The notes under the pieces are model-generated. The model searched no databases. It was not told the origin of the DNA and saw only the letters and a program-made list of their open reading frames with translations. Made by a program: the position numbers and the translations under genes. From the NCBI GenBank assembly GCA_027214125.1, contig JAPWHF010000007.1, positions 1 through 64,000 of the forward strand: a stretch of 64,000 nucleotides of DNA. Reading direction: 5' to 3'. This document shows positions 1 through 7,730 of the stretch, one piece after another. Source of the stretch: Zoogloeaceae bacterium G21618-S1. GTDB taxonomy: Bacteria; Pseudomonadota; Gammaproteobacteria; Burkholderiales; Rhodocyclaceae. How positions within the stretch are numbered: position 1 is the first letter of the stretch; each line of letters starts with the position of its first letter.

Positions 1-905
1 AGCGCTTCCATGTTCAGGCGGGCGTAGCGCTCGGCCTCGCGGGTGTCGGCAAAGGCGTACTGGCCCGCGTCGTCGTACATCTCAAGCGCCGGGGCCCGCT
101 CGCCGCCGAGGGCCAGCACGGTGGGCACGCGGGTGGTGACCGAGCGCCGGGTCTTGTAGTCGTAGCTGAGCACCGTCGTCATGCCCGCACCAAAGCGCCG
201 GTGCGCGCCAAAGGCAACGATGGCGTCCTGGTCTTCTTGCGAATCGGCGCGGTGAAAGCGGATGCCGCGCCCGCCGTTGGCGTGCTCGGAGGACACATCC
301 TCGGGCCAGCGCGGGCTGTCGGCGAAGAGCCGCATGCGGTGCCCGGCCGGAGCGGCCGAATCTTCGTCGATACACCAGCCAATGCCCTCTTCGGCCAGCA
401 GGCGGGCGACGAAGGCGAAATCCGACTCCTGATATTGAACGCAGTAGCTGCGTGCGCGCGCCGAGCTCAGAAACTCGGCCACCTCCTCGCTCCAGTGCCA
501 GGCGGCATGTTCGGCGTAGTCGGCAAACACCGCCTCGACGATCTGCACCACGGTCTTGTCCTGAAAGACACGGTTGTGACGCGCCCGCGTCAGCAGCCAG
601 GTCCACGGCACCAGCGTGATCCGGTAGCGGCAGAAGCCGCCATCGGCACCGAGCTTGAGCGCCGCGCGCACCAGGGCCGAGCGCGAACTTCGGCTGCCGT
701 CGGCGAGCGTGCTGTGCAGCGTCACCGCCTGACCGAGCAAGGCCTTGAGCTCGATGAAGGCGTCGGTCGAGAGCAGGTCGACACATAGCTCGAAACCCGC
801 TGACACCGCCTCGGTGCCCCACCAGGCTTCGACGGGCAAGTCGAAGGCCGCGTCGCGCCAGCTGAGCGCGAACAGGCGGGTGTCGGAGGTGAAGTGCGAA
901 AACAT
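1..905 (-). CDS. vgrG: Type VI secretion tip protein VgrG/TssI, N-terminal part (cut by window edge)
   Basis: An open frame of 301 codons runs from an ATG at 905 off the left edge with no stop. The protein has the look of the VgrG N-terminal (gp27-like) domain: residues about 100-120 read PWTWLLTRARHNRVFQDKTV, and residues 154-177 contain YQESDFAFVARLLAEEGIGW, the characteristic block of Rhs/Vgr proteins. VgrG trimers form the spike of the type VI secretion needle and carry effectors. Only the base is visible, so the gp5-like needle and any C-terminal effector extension lie outside. No other T6SS gene is in the window, so this may be an orphan vgrG with its effector genes downstream. Confidence 0.88.
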   Translation of the reverse strand, partial: MFSHFTSDTRLFALSWRDAAFDLPVEAWWGTEAVSAGFELCVDLLSTDAFIELKALLGQAVTLHSTLADGSRSSRSALVRAALKLGADGGFCRYRITLVPWTWLLTRARHNRVFQDKTVVQIVEAVFADYAEHAAWHWSEEVAEFLSSARARSYCVQYQESDFAFVARLLAEEGIGWCIDEDSAAPAGHRMRLFADSPRWPEDVSSEHANGGRGIRFHRADSQEDQDAIVAFGAHRRFGAGMTTVLSYDYKTRRSVTTRVPTVLALGGERAPALEMYDDAGQYAFADTREAERYARLNMEA

Positions 906-968
906 GCGAGCGCTCTGAGATCAGCGGGCACTCATTTTACATAAAATATGACGTATGAGAAGAGCGCC

Positions 969-996
969 AAAAAAAAGGGAGCCATGTGGCTCCCTT
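969..996 (-). terminator. Intrinsic terminator after the parvulin gene
   Basis: Read on the minus strand, a 9-bp GC-rich stem (AAGGGAGCC/GGCTCCCTT, loop about 984-987) is followed by a run of eight T. It lies just beyond the stop codon at 1014 and before the vgrG start at 905, so it separates the two genes. Confidence 0.85.
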
Positions 997-1013
997 GTCC
1001 TTCGCTTGCGGCC

Positions 1014-1799
1014 TTACTTGACGTCGGCTGCTGTGCGCAGTTGCAGGATGTGCTGCTCCAGACTCTGGGCTTGCAGGCGCTGCTTGAGTTGCGGTGAGAC
1101 CTGATCAAACTCGGGGGCGGCCATCTTGCGGGTGTCATCGAGCTTGATGATGTGATACCCGAAGTTGGTCTTGATCGGGGCGGGCGTCATCTTGCCTTTT
1201 TCGAGCTTGACCATGGCCTCCGAGAATTGCGGCACGAAGGTGGCCGGGTTGTTCCAGCCCAGATCGCCGCCTTTGTCCTTGGAGCCAGGGTCTTTCGAGT
1301 TGGCCTTGGCCAGGTCGTCGAACTTCTCGCCCTTGTTGATCTTGGCGATGATGGCACGGGCTTCGGCTTCATCGTCGACCAGGATGTGGCGTGCGTGGTA
1401 TTCGGTGTCGCCCAGGCGGCCCTTGATTTCGTCATAGGCCTTGCGCACGTCGGCGTCGGTGACCGGGTTCTTGGCGACAAAGTCCTGCAGGTAGGCGCGG
1501 ATGACGACGGCCTTGCGGGCCAGTTCGATCTGGGTGGCCACTTCGGGCGTTTTGTCCAAGCCACTCTTCTGGGCAGCCTGGAACAGGATTTCGCGGCGGA
1601 CCAGTTCTTCGCGCACGGCACCGCGCAGTTGTTCGTTGTCCGGCGTGCCTTTGGCGGTCTGTTCGGTGATCAGTGCGTCAGCGTGACCCTGGGGGATGGC
1701 CGAGCCATTAACGGTGGCGACCGGGCCGGCTGCGAAGGCGACTTGGGCGGCAGCGCCGGCAATCAGGACGACGAGCAGCTTTTTGGAAAACAGATTCAT
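1014..1799 (-). CDS. Periplasmic parvulin-type peptidyl-prolyl cis-trans isomerase
   Basis: 261 residues. It begins with a typical Sec signal peptide (MNLFSKKLLVVLIAGAAAQ, cleavage after AFA near residue 23). A SurA-like helical N-domain follows, then a PpiC rotamase domain: YHARHILVDDEAEARAI near the middle, GGDLGWNN, and FGYHIIKL near the end. Such proteins catalyse proline isomerisation and assist outer-membrane or exported protein folding. The start at 1799 is chosen because AAGGAAA lies 5-10 bases upstream and the signal peptide starts there; a longer frame to 1844 adds a non-signal-like extension. It follows bolA, as is common in betaproteobacteria, and ends at a strong terminator. Confidence 0.93.
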   Translation of the reverse strand: MNLFSKKLLVVLIAGAAAQVAFAAGPVATVNGSAIPQGHADALITEQTAKGTPDNEQLRGAVREELVRREILFQAAQKSGLDKTPEVATQIELARKAVVIRAYLQDFVAKNPVTDADVRKAYDEIKGRLGDTEYHARHILVDDEAEARAIIAKINKGEKFDDLAKANSKDPGSKDKGGDLGWNNPATFVPQFSEAMVKLEKGKMTPAPIKTNFGYHIIKLDDTRKMAAPEFDQVSPQLKQRLQAQSLEQHILQLRTAADVK

Positions 1800-1824
1800 G
1801 CAGAAATTTCCTTTGTGGCGGGGG

Positions 1825-2094
1825 TCAGAGTTCTTCGGGGGCACTGGCGCGAATGGACAGTGCGTGAATGGCGCGCGGCATCAGGTCGCCCAGTGCCGCG
1901 TAGATGAGGCGATGGCGAGCCATCGTGTTTTTTCCGGCGAATGCGGCCGAGACGATGTCGACACGGTAGTGACCGCCGCCATCTCGGGCGCCGACGTGGC
2001 CGGCATGCTGCGCCGACTCGTCGTCGATATGCAAAGACGCGGGCGCGAGTGCGGCGGTGAGGCGTGTTTCGATTTGCTCCAGGGTGCTGCTCAC
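1825..2094 (-). CDS. bolA: BolA family protein
   Basis: 89 residues with the BolA fold signature: an N-terminal helix (LEQIETRLTAAL), central HYRVDIVSAAFAGKNTMARHRL, and a C-terminal LGDLMPRAIHALSI. BolA proteins pair with monothiol glutaredoxins in Fe-S and redox homeostasis and can bind DNA. The start is a GTG at 2094 whose bases overlap the TGA of yciI (GTGA), indicating translational coupling. It is the third gene of yciB-yciI-bolA, with the exported parvulin 26 bases downstream. Confidence 0.92.
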   Translation of the reverse strand: MSSTLEQIETRLTAALAPASLHIDDESAQHAGHVGARDGGGHYRVDIVSAAFAGKNTMARHRLIYAALGDLMPRAIHALSIRASAPEEL

Positions 2095-2393
2095 GGCAAA
2101 ACCTTCTTGAAGGGCTTGACGGTGGTGCGCGCAAACACGCCTTCAGTTACATAGGGGTCGGCGGCCATCCAGGCTTCGGCGTCGGCCAGTGAGGCAAATT
2201 CGGCGACGATGAGGCTGCCTGAGAAACCGGCGGGGCCGGGGTCGGGCGAGTCGATGGCGGGGCACGGCCCGGCGAGGATCAAACGGCCTTCGTCCTTGAG
2301 CGCGTTGAGCCGGTCGACATGGCCGGGGCGAACCGCCATGCGGGTGTCCAGCGTGCCCGGCGCGTCTTCACCGATCAGGGCGTAGAGCATCAT
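2091..2393 (-). CDS. yciI: YciI family protein
   Basis: 100 residues of the small dimeric YciI fold (ferredoxin-like, ACT-related), with the conserved N-terminal MLYALIGEDAPG, GRLILAGP in the middle and AEAWMAADPYVTEGVF near the C-terminus; the His/Asp pair of the putative active site is present (RPGHVDRL, DPY). The biochemical role of the family is not established. Two adjacent ATG codons (2393 and 2390) are possible starts; the first overlaps the yciB stop as ATGA. It sits between yciB and bolA in an overlapping chain. Confidence 0.9.
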   Translation of the reverse strand: MMLYALIGEDAPGTLDTRMAVRPGHVDRLNALKDEGRLILAGPCPAIDSPDPGPAGFSGSLIVAEFASLADAEAWMAADPYVTEGVFARTTVKPFKKVLP

Positions 2394-3001
2394 TGTTGGG
2401 GTTCCTCTTCAACATGGCGGGACAGATACATGCCCTGTCCGATGACAAACAGCAGCATGAGACCCATGCCGCCAAACAGCTTGAAATTGACCCACGCCTC
2501 TTCGGAAAAGCTGAATGCGACATAGAGGTTGAGTACACCCATCAGGGCAAAGAAGGCGGCCCAGGCGGCATTCAGGCGGCTCCAGATGCGGTCTGGCAAG
2601 CTCATTTGCGCTTCGAGAACGGATCGGATCAGGTTTTTTCCGAACACCATGGCCGACACCAGCAGGGAGATGGCGAATAGCCAGTACACCGCGGTGGGTT
2701 TCCACTTGATGAACACCGGGTCGTGGAAGACCAGCGTTGCGCCGCCCAGCAGTGTGACCAGTCCCAGCGTCACCCAGAGCATCGTGTCGACCTTGCGGCG
2801 GCGTAGCTTGAGCCATCCGATTTGCCCGAAGGTGGCGAGAATGGTGACGGCCGTGGCAAGCAGGATGGGGGCTTGCTTGATGCCGATCTGGGCGCCGAGC
2901 AGCGCGGTGGCCAATTCGGAAGCCGCCACGTCGTTCATCCCGGCAATTTTGTAGGCCGCGAAGAACAGCAGGACGGGGAGAAGGTCAAAAAGTACTTTCA
3001 T
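2390..3001 (-). CDS. yciB: Inner-membrane septation protein YciB/IspZ
   Basis: 203 residues with about five hydrophobic segments and the family start MKVLFDLLPVLLFFAAYKIA; later PTAVYWLFAISLLVSA and LNLYVAFSFSEEAWVNFKLFG regions match septation protein A. The family is an integral membrane protein linked to cell envelope and septum synthesis. It is first in a tight yciB-yciI-bolA chain with 4-base overlaps. Length agrees with the family (about 180-200 residues). Confidence 0.93.
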   Translation of the reverse strand: MKVLFDLLPVLLFFAAYKIAGMNDVAASELATALLGAQIGIKQAPILLATAVTILATFGQIGWLKLRRRKVDTMLWVTLGLVTLLGGATLVFHDPVFIKWKPTAVYWLFAISLLVSAMVFGKNLIRSVLEAQMSLPDRIWSRLNAAWAAFFALMGVLNLYVAFSFSEEAWVNFKLFGGMGLMLLFVIGQGMYLSRHVEEEPQQ

Positions 3002-3062
3002 GGGCGGCGATTATATCGGTTTCGGTCGTGCGCCGTCTGGACGCGCGGGCCTTGGATGGTGT

Positions 3063-3779
3063 TCAGACGCCGTGAAGGTCGATCAGTTCCTGGGTTCGTC
3101 CGCAGGCCTCGTTGGCCGGCAGAGCGACGTCGATCTGGCGGGGCGGTGGCAACTTGAGATTGGCCATGGTGTCCAGGAAGGTTTCGCGCGAGGTGTTGGC
3201 GAGGCGCGGATTGGTTTCGCGTTCCTGGGCGATGCAGGAGACGCGTTGGCCTTTGTAGTCATGCCCCGGGTACACGAGGGTTTCGGCTGGCAGTGTAAAC
3301 AAGCGGTGGGTAATGCTGTCGTACAAGGTGCCGGCGTCGCCGCCCTGGAAGTCGGTGCGGCCACAGCCGCCGATCAGCAAGGCGTCGCCGGTGAAGACGC
3401 GATCGCGCCAGCGGTAAGACACGCAGCCCGGGGTGTGTCCAGGCGTCGGGATGACCCGAATCAGCTCTTCGCCAAAGGCGATGAGGGTGGCTTCGGTCGC
3501 GCGGACATCGGCGCATTCCGCCCCGCCTTCTGCGCTGGTGACGGTGCGCGCGCCAGTGTGCTCCTTGAGCGCGGCTGCGCCGGTGATGTGGTCGGCGTGG
3601 ACATGGGTTTCGAGTATCCAGCGCAGCTGCAGGCCTTGTTCTTGCAGAAGTGAAAGATAGCCGCCGACATGATCGCGCACCGTGTCGATCAGCACGGCGT
3701 CGGCGGTGAGTGCGTCGGCCAACAGATAGGTGTAGGTGCAGCTGTCTTCATCGAAGAGCTGGCGGAAAACGATGCTCAT
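3063..3779 (-). CDS. ETHE1-like persulfide (sulfur) dioxygenase, metallo-beta-lactamase fold
   Basis: 238 residues. Metal-binding motif THVHADH at 58-64, further ligands H115 (TPGHTPGC), D132 (FTGDALL) and H173 (YPGHDYKG). The GGCGRTDFQGGD block (about 137-148) and SRETFLDTM are typical of ETHE1-type mononuclear iron glutathione-persulfide dioxygenases rather than glyoxalase II. The reaction is oxidation of glutathione persulfide to sulfite in sulfide detoxification. It is a single gene between yciB and the two-component pair; no rhodanese is fused or adjacent. Confidence 0.88.
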   Translation of the reverse strand: MSIVFRQLFDEDSCTYTYLLADALTADAVLIDTVRDHVGGYLSLLQEQGLQLRWILETHVHADHITGAAALKEHTGARTVTSAEGGAECADVRATEATLIAFGEELIRVIPTPGHTPGCVSYRWRDRVFTGDALLIGGCGRTDFQGGDAGTLYDSITHRLFTLPAETLVYPGHDYKGQRVSCIAQERETNPRLANTSRETFLDTMANLKLPPPRQIDVALPANEACGRTQELIDLHGV

Positions 3780-3811
3780 GAACTCGACCCTTGAATGCGA
3801 GAACTCTGATT

Positions 3812-5269
3812 CTAGCCCGAAGTCATGACAGGCGCGTCGGTGCCGGGGAGGGTGAGGGTGGCGATGAGTCCGCCATCGGGGTGATTGGACAAATCGAGTC
3901 GACCGTCGTGTGCGCGGGCGAAGCGGTCGACAATGGCCAGCCCCAAGCCGGCGCCTTGCGGATTGCTGCGCGCTTCATCGAGCCGGACGAAGGGGCGTTT
4001 GAGGGTCTCGAAGGCCGATTCCGGCACGCCTGGCCCCTGATCGGTGACGGAAATTTTCCAGTGGTCGCCCGCCGAGTGCGTGGAGATAGTGATCGTTTGC
4101 GTTTTGCCGCCATAGCGTTCTGCGTTGTCGATCAGATTTCGCAGCGCCCTCCGAAAGGCGATGGGGCGAACACGAATGGCTGCGGTTTCCTCCAGATCAA
4201 GCCGGATGTTCACGCCGCGCAAACGGTAGGCTTCGGCAATGTCGGAAATCAGTTGCGCGAGTTTGACGGTTTCGGGTGGCTGCGGTTCGCTGCGGCCGTA
4301 GTCGACGAATTGACCGATCACGCGGTCCATTTCTTCGATGTCACTGACCATGGCACGCACATCGTCATTCGGTGCGCCGCTCATCTCGACACCCAGGCGC
4401 AAGCGCGCCAGTGGGGTTCGCAGGTCGTGCGAGACGCCGGCGAGGATGATTGCGCGATCGCTCTCGAGTCGGGCCAAATCGCCGGACATCTGATTGAAGG
4501 CGACAACGACTTCGGCGATTTCGCCCGGGCCGTCTGTCGGCAGCGGCGGTGGATACTTGCCCTGACCAACTGTGCGGGCCGCTTGCGCGATCAGGCGCAA
4601 GGGGCGGTCGATGCGGAATACGATCAGGTAAGCACCCAGCAAGGCGATGCCCATGATCACGCCACCCCAGCCGAGCCATTCGAGGGCGCGAGGTCGCTGA
4701 ATTCGTTCGCGCGGCAGCATCACCCAGTATTCGTCGGGGTCTTGCGGGTCAAGGCGAAAGCTCAACCAGAAGCCCGTGAGTCCTTCCCAGCTTCCCGCGA
4801 AACGGGTATCCGGGCCCAGTTGCCGGCGAATATCGTTCGTCAGCAAAGTGATCGGGCGGGTGTTTGGCAAGGGCGTGAGGGTGTCGTCGTCCTCGGCGGG
4901 GTAGACGCGAATGCCTTCAAGTGCGGTGAGGTCGATGAGCATCTCGAGCCGACGTGCAGAATCGGCGTTGACAAGGGCGGTGCGGGTCAGATTGACGATG
5001 CTGACCACCATCTGGGCCAGGTCGCGCGCGCGGGGTTCTTGTTCGAAATGGCGGACGATCTGCGACCACGCTGCGAACGCGAGCACCAGCATTACTGCCA
5101 GCAAGGCGAAGGTTTGCCAAAGCAGCGAGCGTGGCAGAAACCGCTGGCCGGGCGCCTGGCGCGTGGGTGTGTTGGCGCTTGCCGGCTGTTGCCTGGGCTC
5201 GCTCGAACCGTTTGGGATGCTGGAAATGGCGCGGGCCCTAGCTGGCAGACTTGGTGCCGTCTGGCACAA
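3812..5269 (-). CDS. EnvZ-type sensor histidine kinase (start not resolved)
   Basis: The protein has a membrane segment (SLLWQTFALLAVMLVLAFAA), a periplasmic region with GPDTRFAG, a second membrane segment (GVIMGIALLGAYLIVF), and a HAMP domain. The HisKA phospho-acceptor is in GVSHDLRTPLARLRLG, about residue 281 from the TTG. The HATPase domain has N, G1 (DQGPGVP) and G2 (GAGLGLAIV) boxes. This layout matches EnvZ/osmolarity sensors. No ATG or GTG is present in frame between the ompR stop and the first membrane helix. A TTG at 5269 (overlapping ompR by 32 bases) and an ATT at 5227 are the candidates. The in-frame ATG at 5395 would place 86 unrelated residues ahead of the helix and overlap ompR deeply. 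Confidence 0.88.
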   Translation of the reverse strand: MCQTAPSLPARARAISSIPNGSSEPRQQPASANTPTRQAPGQRFLPRSLLWQTFALLAVMLVLAFAAWSQIVRHFEQEPRARDLAQMVVSIVNLTRTALVNADSARRLEMLIDLTALEGIRVYPAEDDDTLTPLPNTRPITLLTNDIRRQLGPDTRFAGSWEGLTGFWLSFRLDPQDPDEYWVMLPRERIQRPRALEWLGWGGVIMGIALLGAYLIVFRIDRPLRLIAQAARTVGQGKYPPPLPTDGPGEIAEVVVAFNQMSGDLARLESDRAIILAGVSHDLRTPLARLRLGVEMSGAPNDDVRAMVSDIEEMDRVIGQFVDYGRSEPQPPETVKLAQLISDIAEAYRLRGVNIRLDLEETAAIRVRPIAFRRALRNLIDNAERYGGKTQTITISTHSAGDHWKISVTDQGPGVPESAFETLKRPFVRLDEARSNPQGAGLGLAIVDRFARAHDGRLDLSNHPDGGLIATLTLPGTDAPVMTSG

Positions 5270-5981
5270 AGACGTAGCCGAAGCCCCAAACCGTCTGGAT
5301 GTAGCGTGGTTTGCCAGCGTCTTCTTCGACCAGCTTTCGTAGTCGGGAGATCTGGACGTCGATGGCGCGGTCAAAGACGCCGTATTCGCGCCCACGCGCC
5401 AGTTCCATCAGTTTGTCGCGGGAAAGGGGCTGCCGGGGGTGTTGGACCAGCACTTTGAGCAGTGAGAACTCGCCGGTGGTGAGCGCGATTTCTTCGCCGT
5501 CGCGGGTCAGGGTGCGGGTCGACAAGTCGATGGCGACCGATCCGAAGCTGACCGTTTCGTCGTCCAGTGCCGGGGCGCCCGGCAATTGCTGGGGCTGACG
5601 GCGCATCACAGCTTGAATGCGGGCAACGAGTTCGCGTGGGTTGAAGGGTTTTGGCAGGTAGTCGTCCGCGCCCATTTCGAGCCCGAGAATGCGATCGACG
5701 TCGTCGCCCTTGGCGGTGAGCATGATGATGGGTGTGTTGTTCTCGGCCGCGCGCAAACGCCGGCAGATGGACAGGCCGTCTTCGCCCGGCAGCATCAGGT
5801 CGAGCACGATCAGGTCGTAGTGTTCGCGGTGCAGTGCTCGATCGAGGCCGGCGCTGTCGACGACAGCTTTGACGGCATAGCCTTGTTCGGACAAATATCG
5901 TGAGAGCAGGTCGCGCAGGCGGGCGTCATCGTCGACCACCAACACACGGCAGCGTTGTTTTGAAGCATTCAGTGTAGTCAT
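5238..5981 (-). CDS. ompR: OmpR-family response regulator
   Basis: 247 residues. Receiver domain with the acidic pocket D17-D19, phospho-acceptor D61 (VLDLMLPGEDG) and K111 (LPKPF). The C-terminal winged helix ends in RKLVEEDAGKPRYIQTVWGFGYVF. Sequence features around LTTGEFSLLKVLVQHPRQPLSRDKL and GREYGVFDRAIDVQ fit the OmpR subgroup. It precedes and overlaps its EnvZ-like kinase, so the two are one operon. The symbol rests on recognition of the subgroup, not on function shown here. Confidence 0.92.
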   Translation of the reverse strand: MTTLNASKQRCRVLVVDDDARLRDLLSRYLSEQGYAVKAVVDSAGLDRALHREHYDLIVLDLMLPGEDGLSICRRLRAAENNTPIIMLTAKGDDVDRILGLEMGADDYLPKPFNPRELVARIQAVMRRQPQQLPGAPALDDETVSFGSVAIDLSTRTLTRDGEEIALTTGEFSLLKVLVQHPRQPLSRDKLMELARGREYGVFDRAIDVQISRLRKLVEEDAGKPRYIQTVWGFGYVFVPDGTKSAS

Positions 5982-6099
5982 GGCGTGAATCGTATCGGCA
6001 CCCGCGATTCGAAACCAGCGTAGCGGCCCACTTGGCGGGGAAACAAGCGTAACCGTTCGTAAGTTCTTTCATTGTGCGCAATATTGCCTTACATGTCGC

Positions 6100-6128
6100 T
6101 TGGTGGCTGGATAAAATGCGGCTATCTA
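6100..6128 (+). promoter_or_regulatory. Possible sigma-70 promoter for the small exported protein
   Basis: TTGGTG at 6100-6105 and TATCTA at 6123-6128 are separated by exactly 17 bases and lie 33 bases ahead of the ATG at 6161. The boxes are imperfect matches to consensus, and the divergent ompR promoter must share this 179-base gap. Confidence 0.4.
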
Positions 6129-6160
6129 AGTAGTGTCATTCATTGCGTGCGCAATCACCC

Positions 6161-6469
6161 ATGCCTACTCATTCGCTCTTGAGCCGTTGTTGTCGTAGCC
6201 TGATGTTTGTTGCCGCGTTGGCAACGAGCGGCTTTGTGGCGGCTCAGGTCAATGGTGCCGAGAGTGCTGACCGTCAGATACTGAATGATCAGCATCGTGC
6301 CTGGCGAGCAGATATTCGTGCGTCGGTGAGTCAGTTTGCGCATATTGCCGCCGACGACAATCGCCCCGAGCGACGCCAGATGAGCGACGCTGAACGTCTT
6401 GAAATGCGACGCGATATCGACGAGGCCATCCGCAAGGCCTACGGTCAGCGGCAGCGCCAACGTCCTTGA
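6161..6469 (+). CDS. Small exported protein of unknown function
   Basis: 102 residues. An N-terminal hydrophobic signal (RSLMFVAALATSGFVAAQ) suggests export. The mature part is polar, charged and probably helical, with an Arg/Asp-rich ending (RRQMSDAERLEMRRDIDEAIRKAYG). Similar short exported proteins with a conserved MSDAERxxLRRDIxEA-type helix occur next to ompR or elsewhere in betaproteobacteria, but I cannot name a function. ATG 6161 is preferred over an upstream in-frame TTG at 6143. It stands alone, divergent from ompR. Confidence 0.72.
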   Translation: MPTHSLLSRCCRSLMFVAALATSGFVAAQVNGAESADRQILNDQHRAWRADIRASVSQFAHIAADDNRPERRQMSDAERLEMRRDIDEAIRKAYGQRQRQRP

Positions 6470-6591
6470 TCGCGGTGTGGGGCGTGTGAGGTCCCGAACG
6501 CGACTGTTTCCTGTATTTCGTATCTTGGGCGCACCGGTGCTGGCCGATCGATGCTGCCTGCTGCCGGTGGCGCGGGTACAATCCGGTCTCG

Positions 6592-7281
6592 ATGAAACTC
6601 CTCGGTATTGAATCTTCTTGCGAACGCGTCAGCGTCGCCGTCCTGATCGACAACCAGGTCCACCAGCGGTGGGTCGAGGGCGGTGCGACCCCGTCGGACC
6701 AACTCATCCCCGCGGTGCTCGACCTGCTGGCCGATCACGGGTTGTCAATGACCTCGCTCGACGCCATCGCACTGGGCGTTGGGCCGGGTGCTTTCACCAG
6801 TTTGCGCCTCGGTTGCAGCGTTGCGCAGGGCTTCGCGCTGGCGGCCAATCTGGGCATCGTGCCGGTGTGCAGTCTCGATGTGATTGCAACGGCGCAGACC
6901 GCCGCGCGTGTGCTGGTGGCCACCGATGCACGCATGGGGGAAACCTATTTTGCGGCCTATGTGCGCGGCGAGGCGGGCTACACCGCCGTCACCGAACCCA
7001 CGTGCTTGCCACCCGGCGCGGTGGCGCTGCCCGACCGTGGCGAGTGGGCGGGTGTCGGTAGTGCTTTTTGCAGCTATGCGGAAAAGCTGTTGCCAAACGA
7101 AGCGCGCTTGACGGTCGCCGACGCGACGGCGGTGCCCGAGGCCGGTCATCTTGTTCGCCTGGCGGCGCAGTCATTGGCGCAAACGCCTGCAATGGATGCG
7201 GCCATGGTCGGCCCGCGCTATGTGCGCGACAAGGTGGCACAAACCATCGCCGAACGGCTCGCCCAGGGGGGCAAGGCATGA
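6592..7281 (+). CDS. tsaB: tRNA threonylcarbamoyladenosine biosynthesis protein TsaB
   Basis: 229 residues of the ASKHA-fold YeaZ/TsaB family: MKLLGIESSCERVSVAVL at the start, the GVGPGAFTSLRLGCSVAQGF block near residue 62-80, and VATDARMGETYFAAY around residue 105. TsaB is the scaffold that pairs with TsaD and TsaE to make t6A37 on ANN-decoding tRNAs. First gene of a six-gene overlapping run; its stop overlaps the rimI start (ATGA). A TACAAT box about 17 bases before the ATG is a likely -10. Confidence 0.95.
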   Translation: MKLLGIESSCERVSVAVLIDNQVHQRWVEGGATPSDQLIPAVLDLLADHGLSMTSLDAIALGVGPGAFTSLRLGCSVAQGFALAANLGIVPVCSLDVIATAQTAARVLVATDARMGETYFAAYVRGEAGYTAVTEPTCLPPGAVALPDRGEWAGVGSAFCSYAEKLLPNEARLTVADATAVPEAGHLVRLAAQSLAQTPAMDAAMVGPRYVRDKVAQTIAERLAQGGKA

Positions 7282-7730
7282 GTGTCGCAGCCTTTGGCTA
7301 TCGTCCGATGGCTGAGGACGATCTGGACTGGGTGTTGCAGCACGAAGTCGATCTCCATCCGTTTCCCTGGACGCGCGGCAATTTCGAAGACTCACTTGCG
7401 GCCGGCTACAGTTGTTGGCTCATGTCTGATGGCGGCGTGGGCATCGGCTACGCGATCATCATGCAGATTGTCGATGAAGCGCATCTGCTCAATTTCAGTG
7501 TGGTGCGCTCGGCGCAGGGGCGTGGCGTGGGCGCCGCGATGCTCGACTTTCTGCGCGATGCGTTGCGTCGCCGAGGTGTGACGCAGTTTTTTCTTGAAGT
7601 CCGGCCCTCCAATCTGGCGGCGCGCGCAGTGTACGAGAAGGCAGGCTTTACCAGCATCGGCCGTCGCAAGGGGTATTACCCCGCCGAAAATGGTCGCGAA
7701 GACGCGCTGGTGATGCGGGTGGCGCCATGA
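7278..7730 (+). CDS. rimI: Ribosomal protein bS18 N-alanine acetyltransferase RimI
   Basis: 150 residues of the GNAT fold. The acetyl-CoA P-loop QGRGVG is at 80-85. The family ending is visible: LEVRPSNLAARAVYEKAGF followed by RRKGYYP. RimI acetylates the N-terminal alanine of ribosomal protein S18. The start overlaps the tsaB stop by 4 bases, and tsaB-rimI adjacency is widely conserved. Confidence 0.94.
   Translation: MSVAAFGYRPMAEDDLDWVLQHEVDLHPFPWTRGNFEDSLAAGYSCWLMSDGGVGIGYAIIMQIVDEAHLLNFSVVRSAQGRGVGAAMLDFLRDALRRRGVTQFFLEVRPSNLAARAVYEKAGFTSIGRRKGYYPAENGREDALVMRVAP

Noticed and set aside
3791-5458. 555-codon plus-strand frame opposite the EnvZ-like kinase
   Set aside because: Antisense to a clear histidine kinase with all motifs in the other frame.
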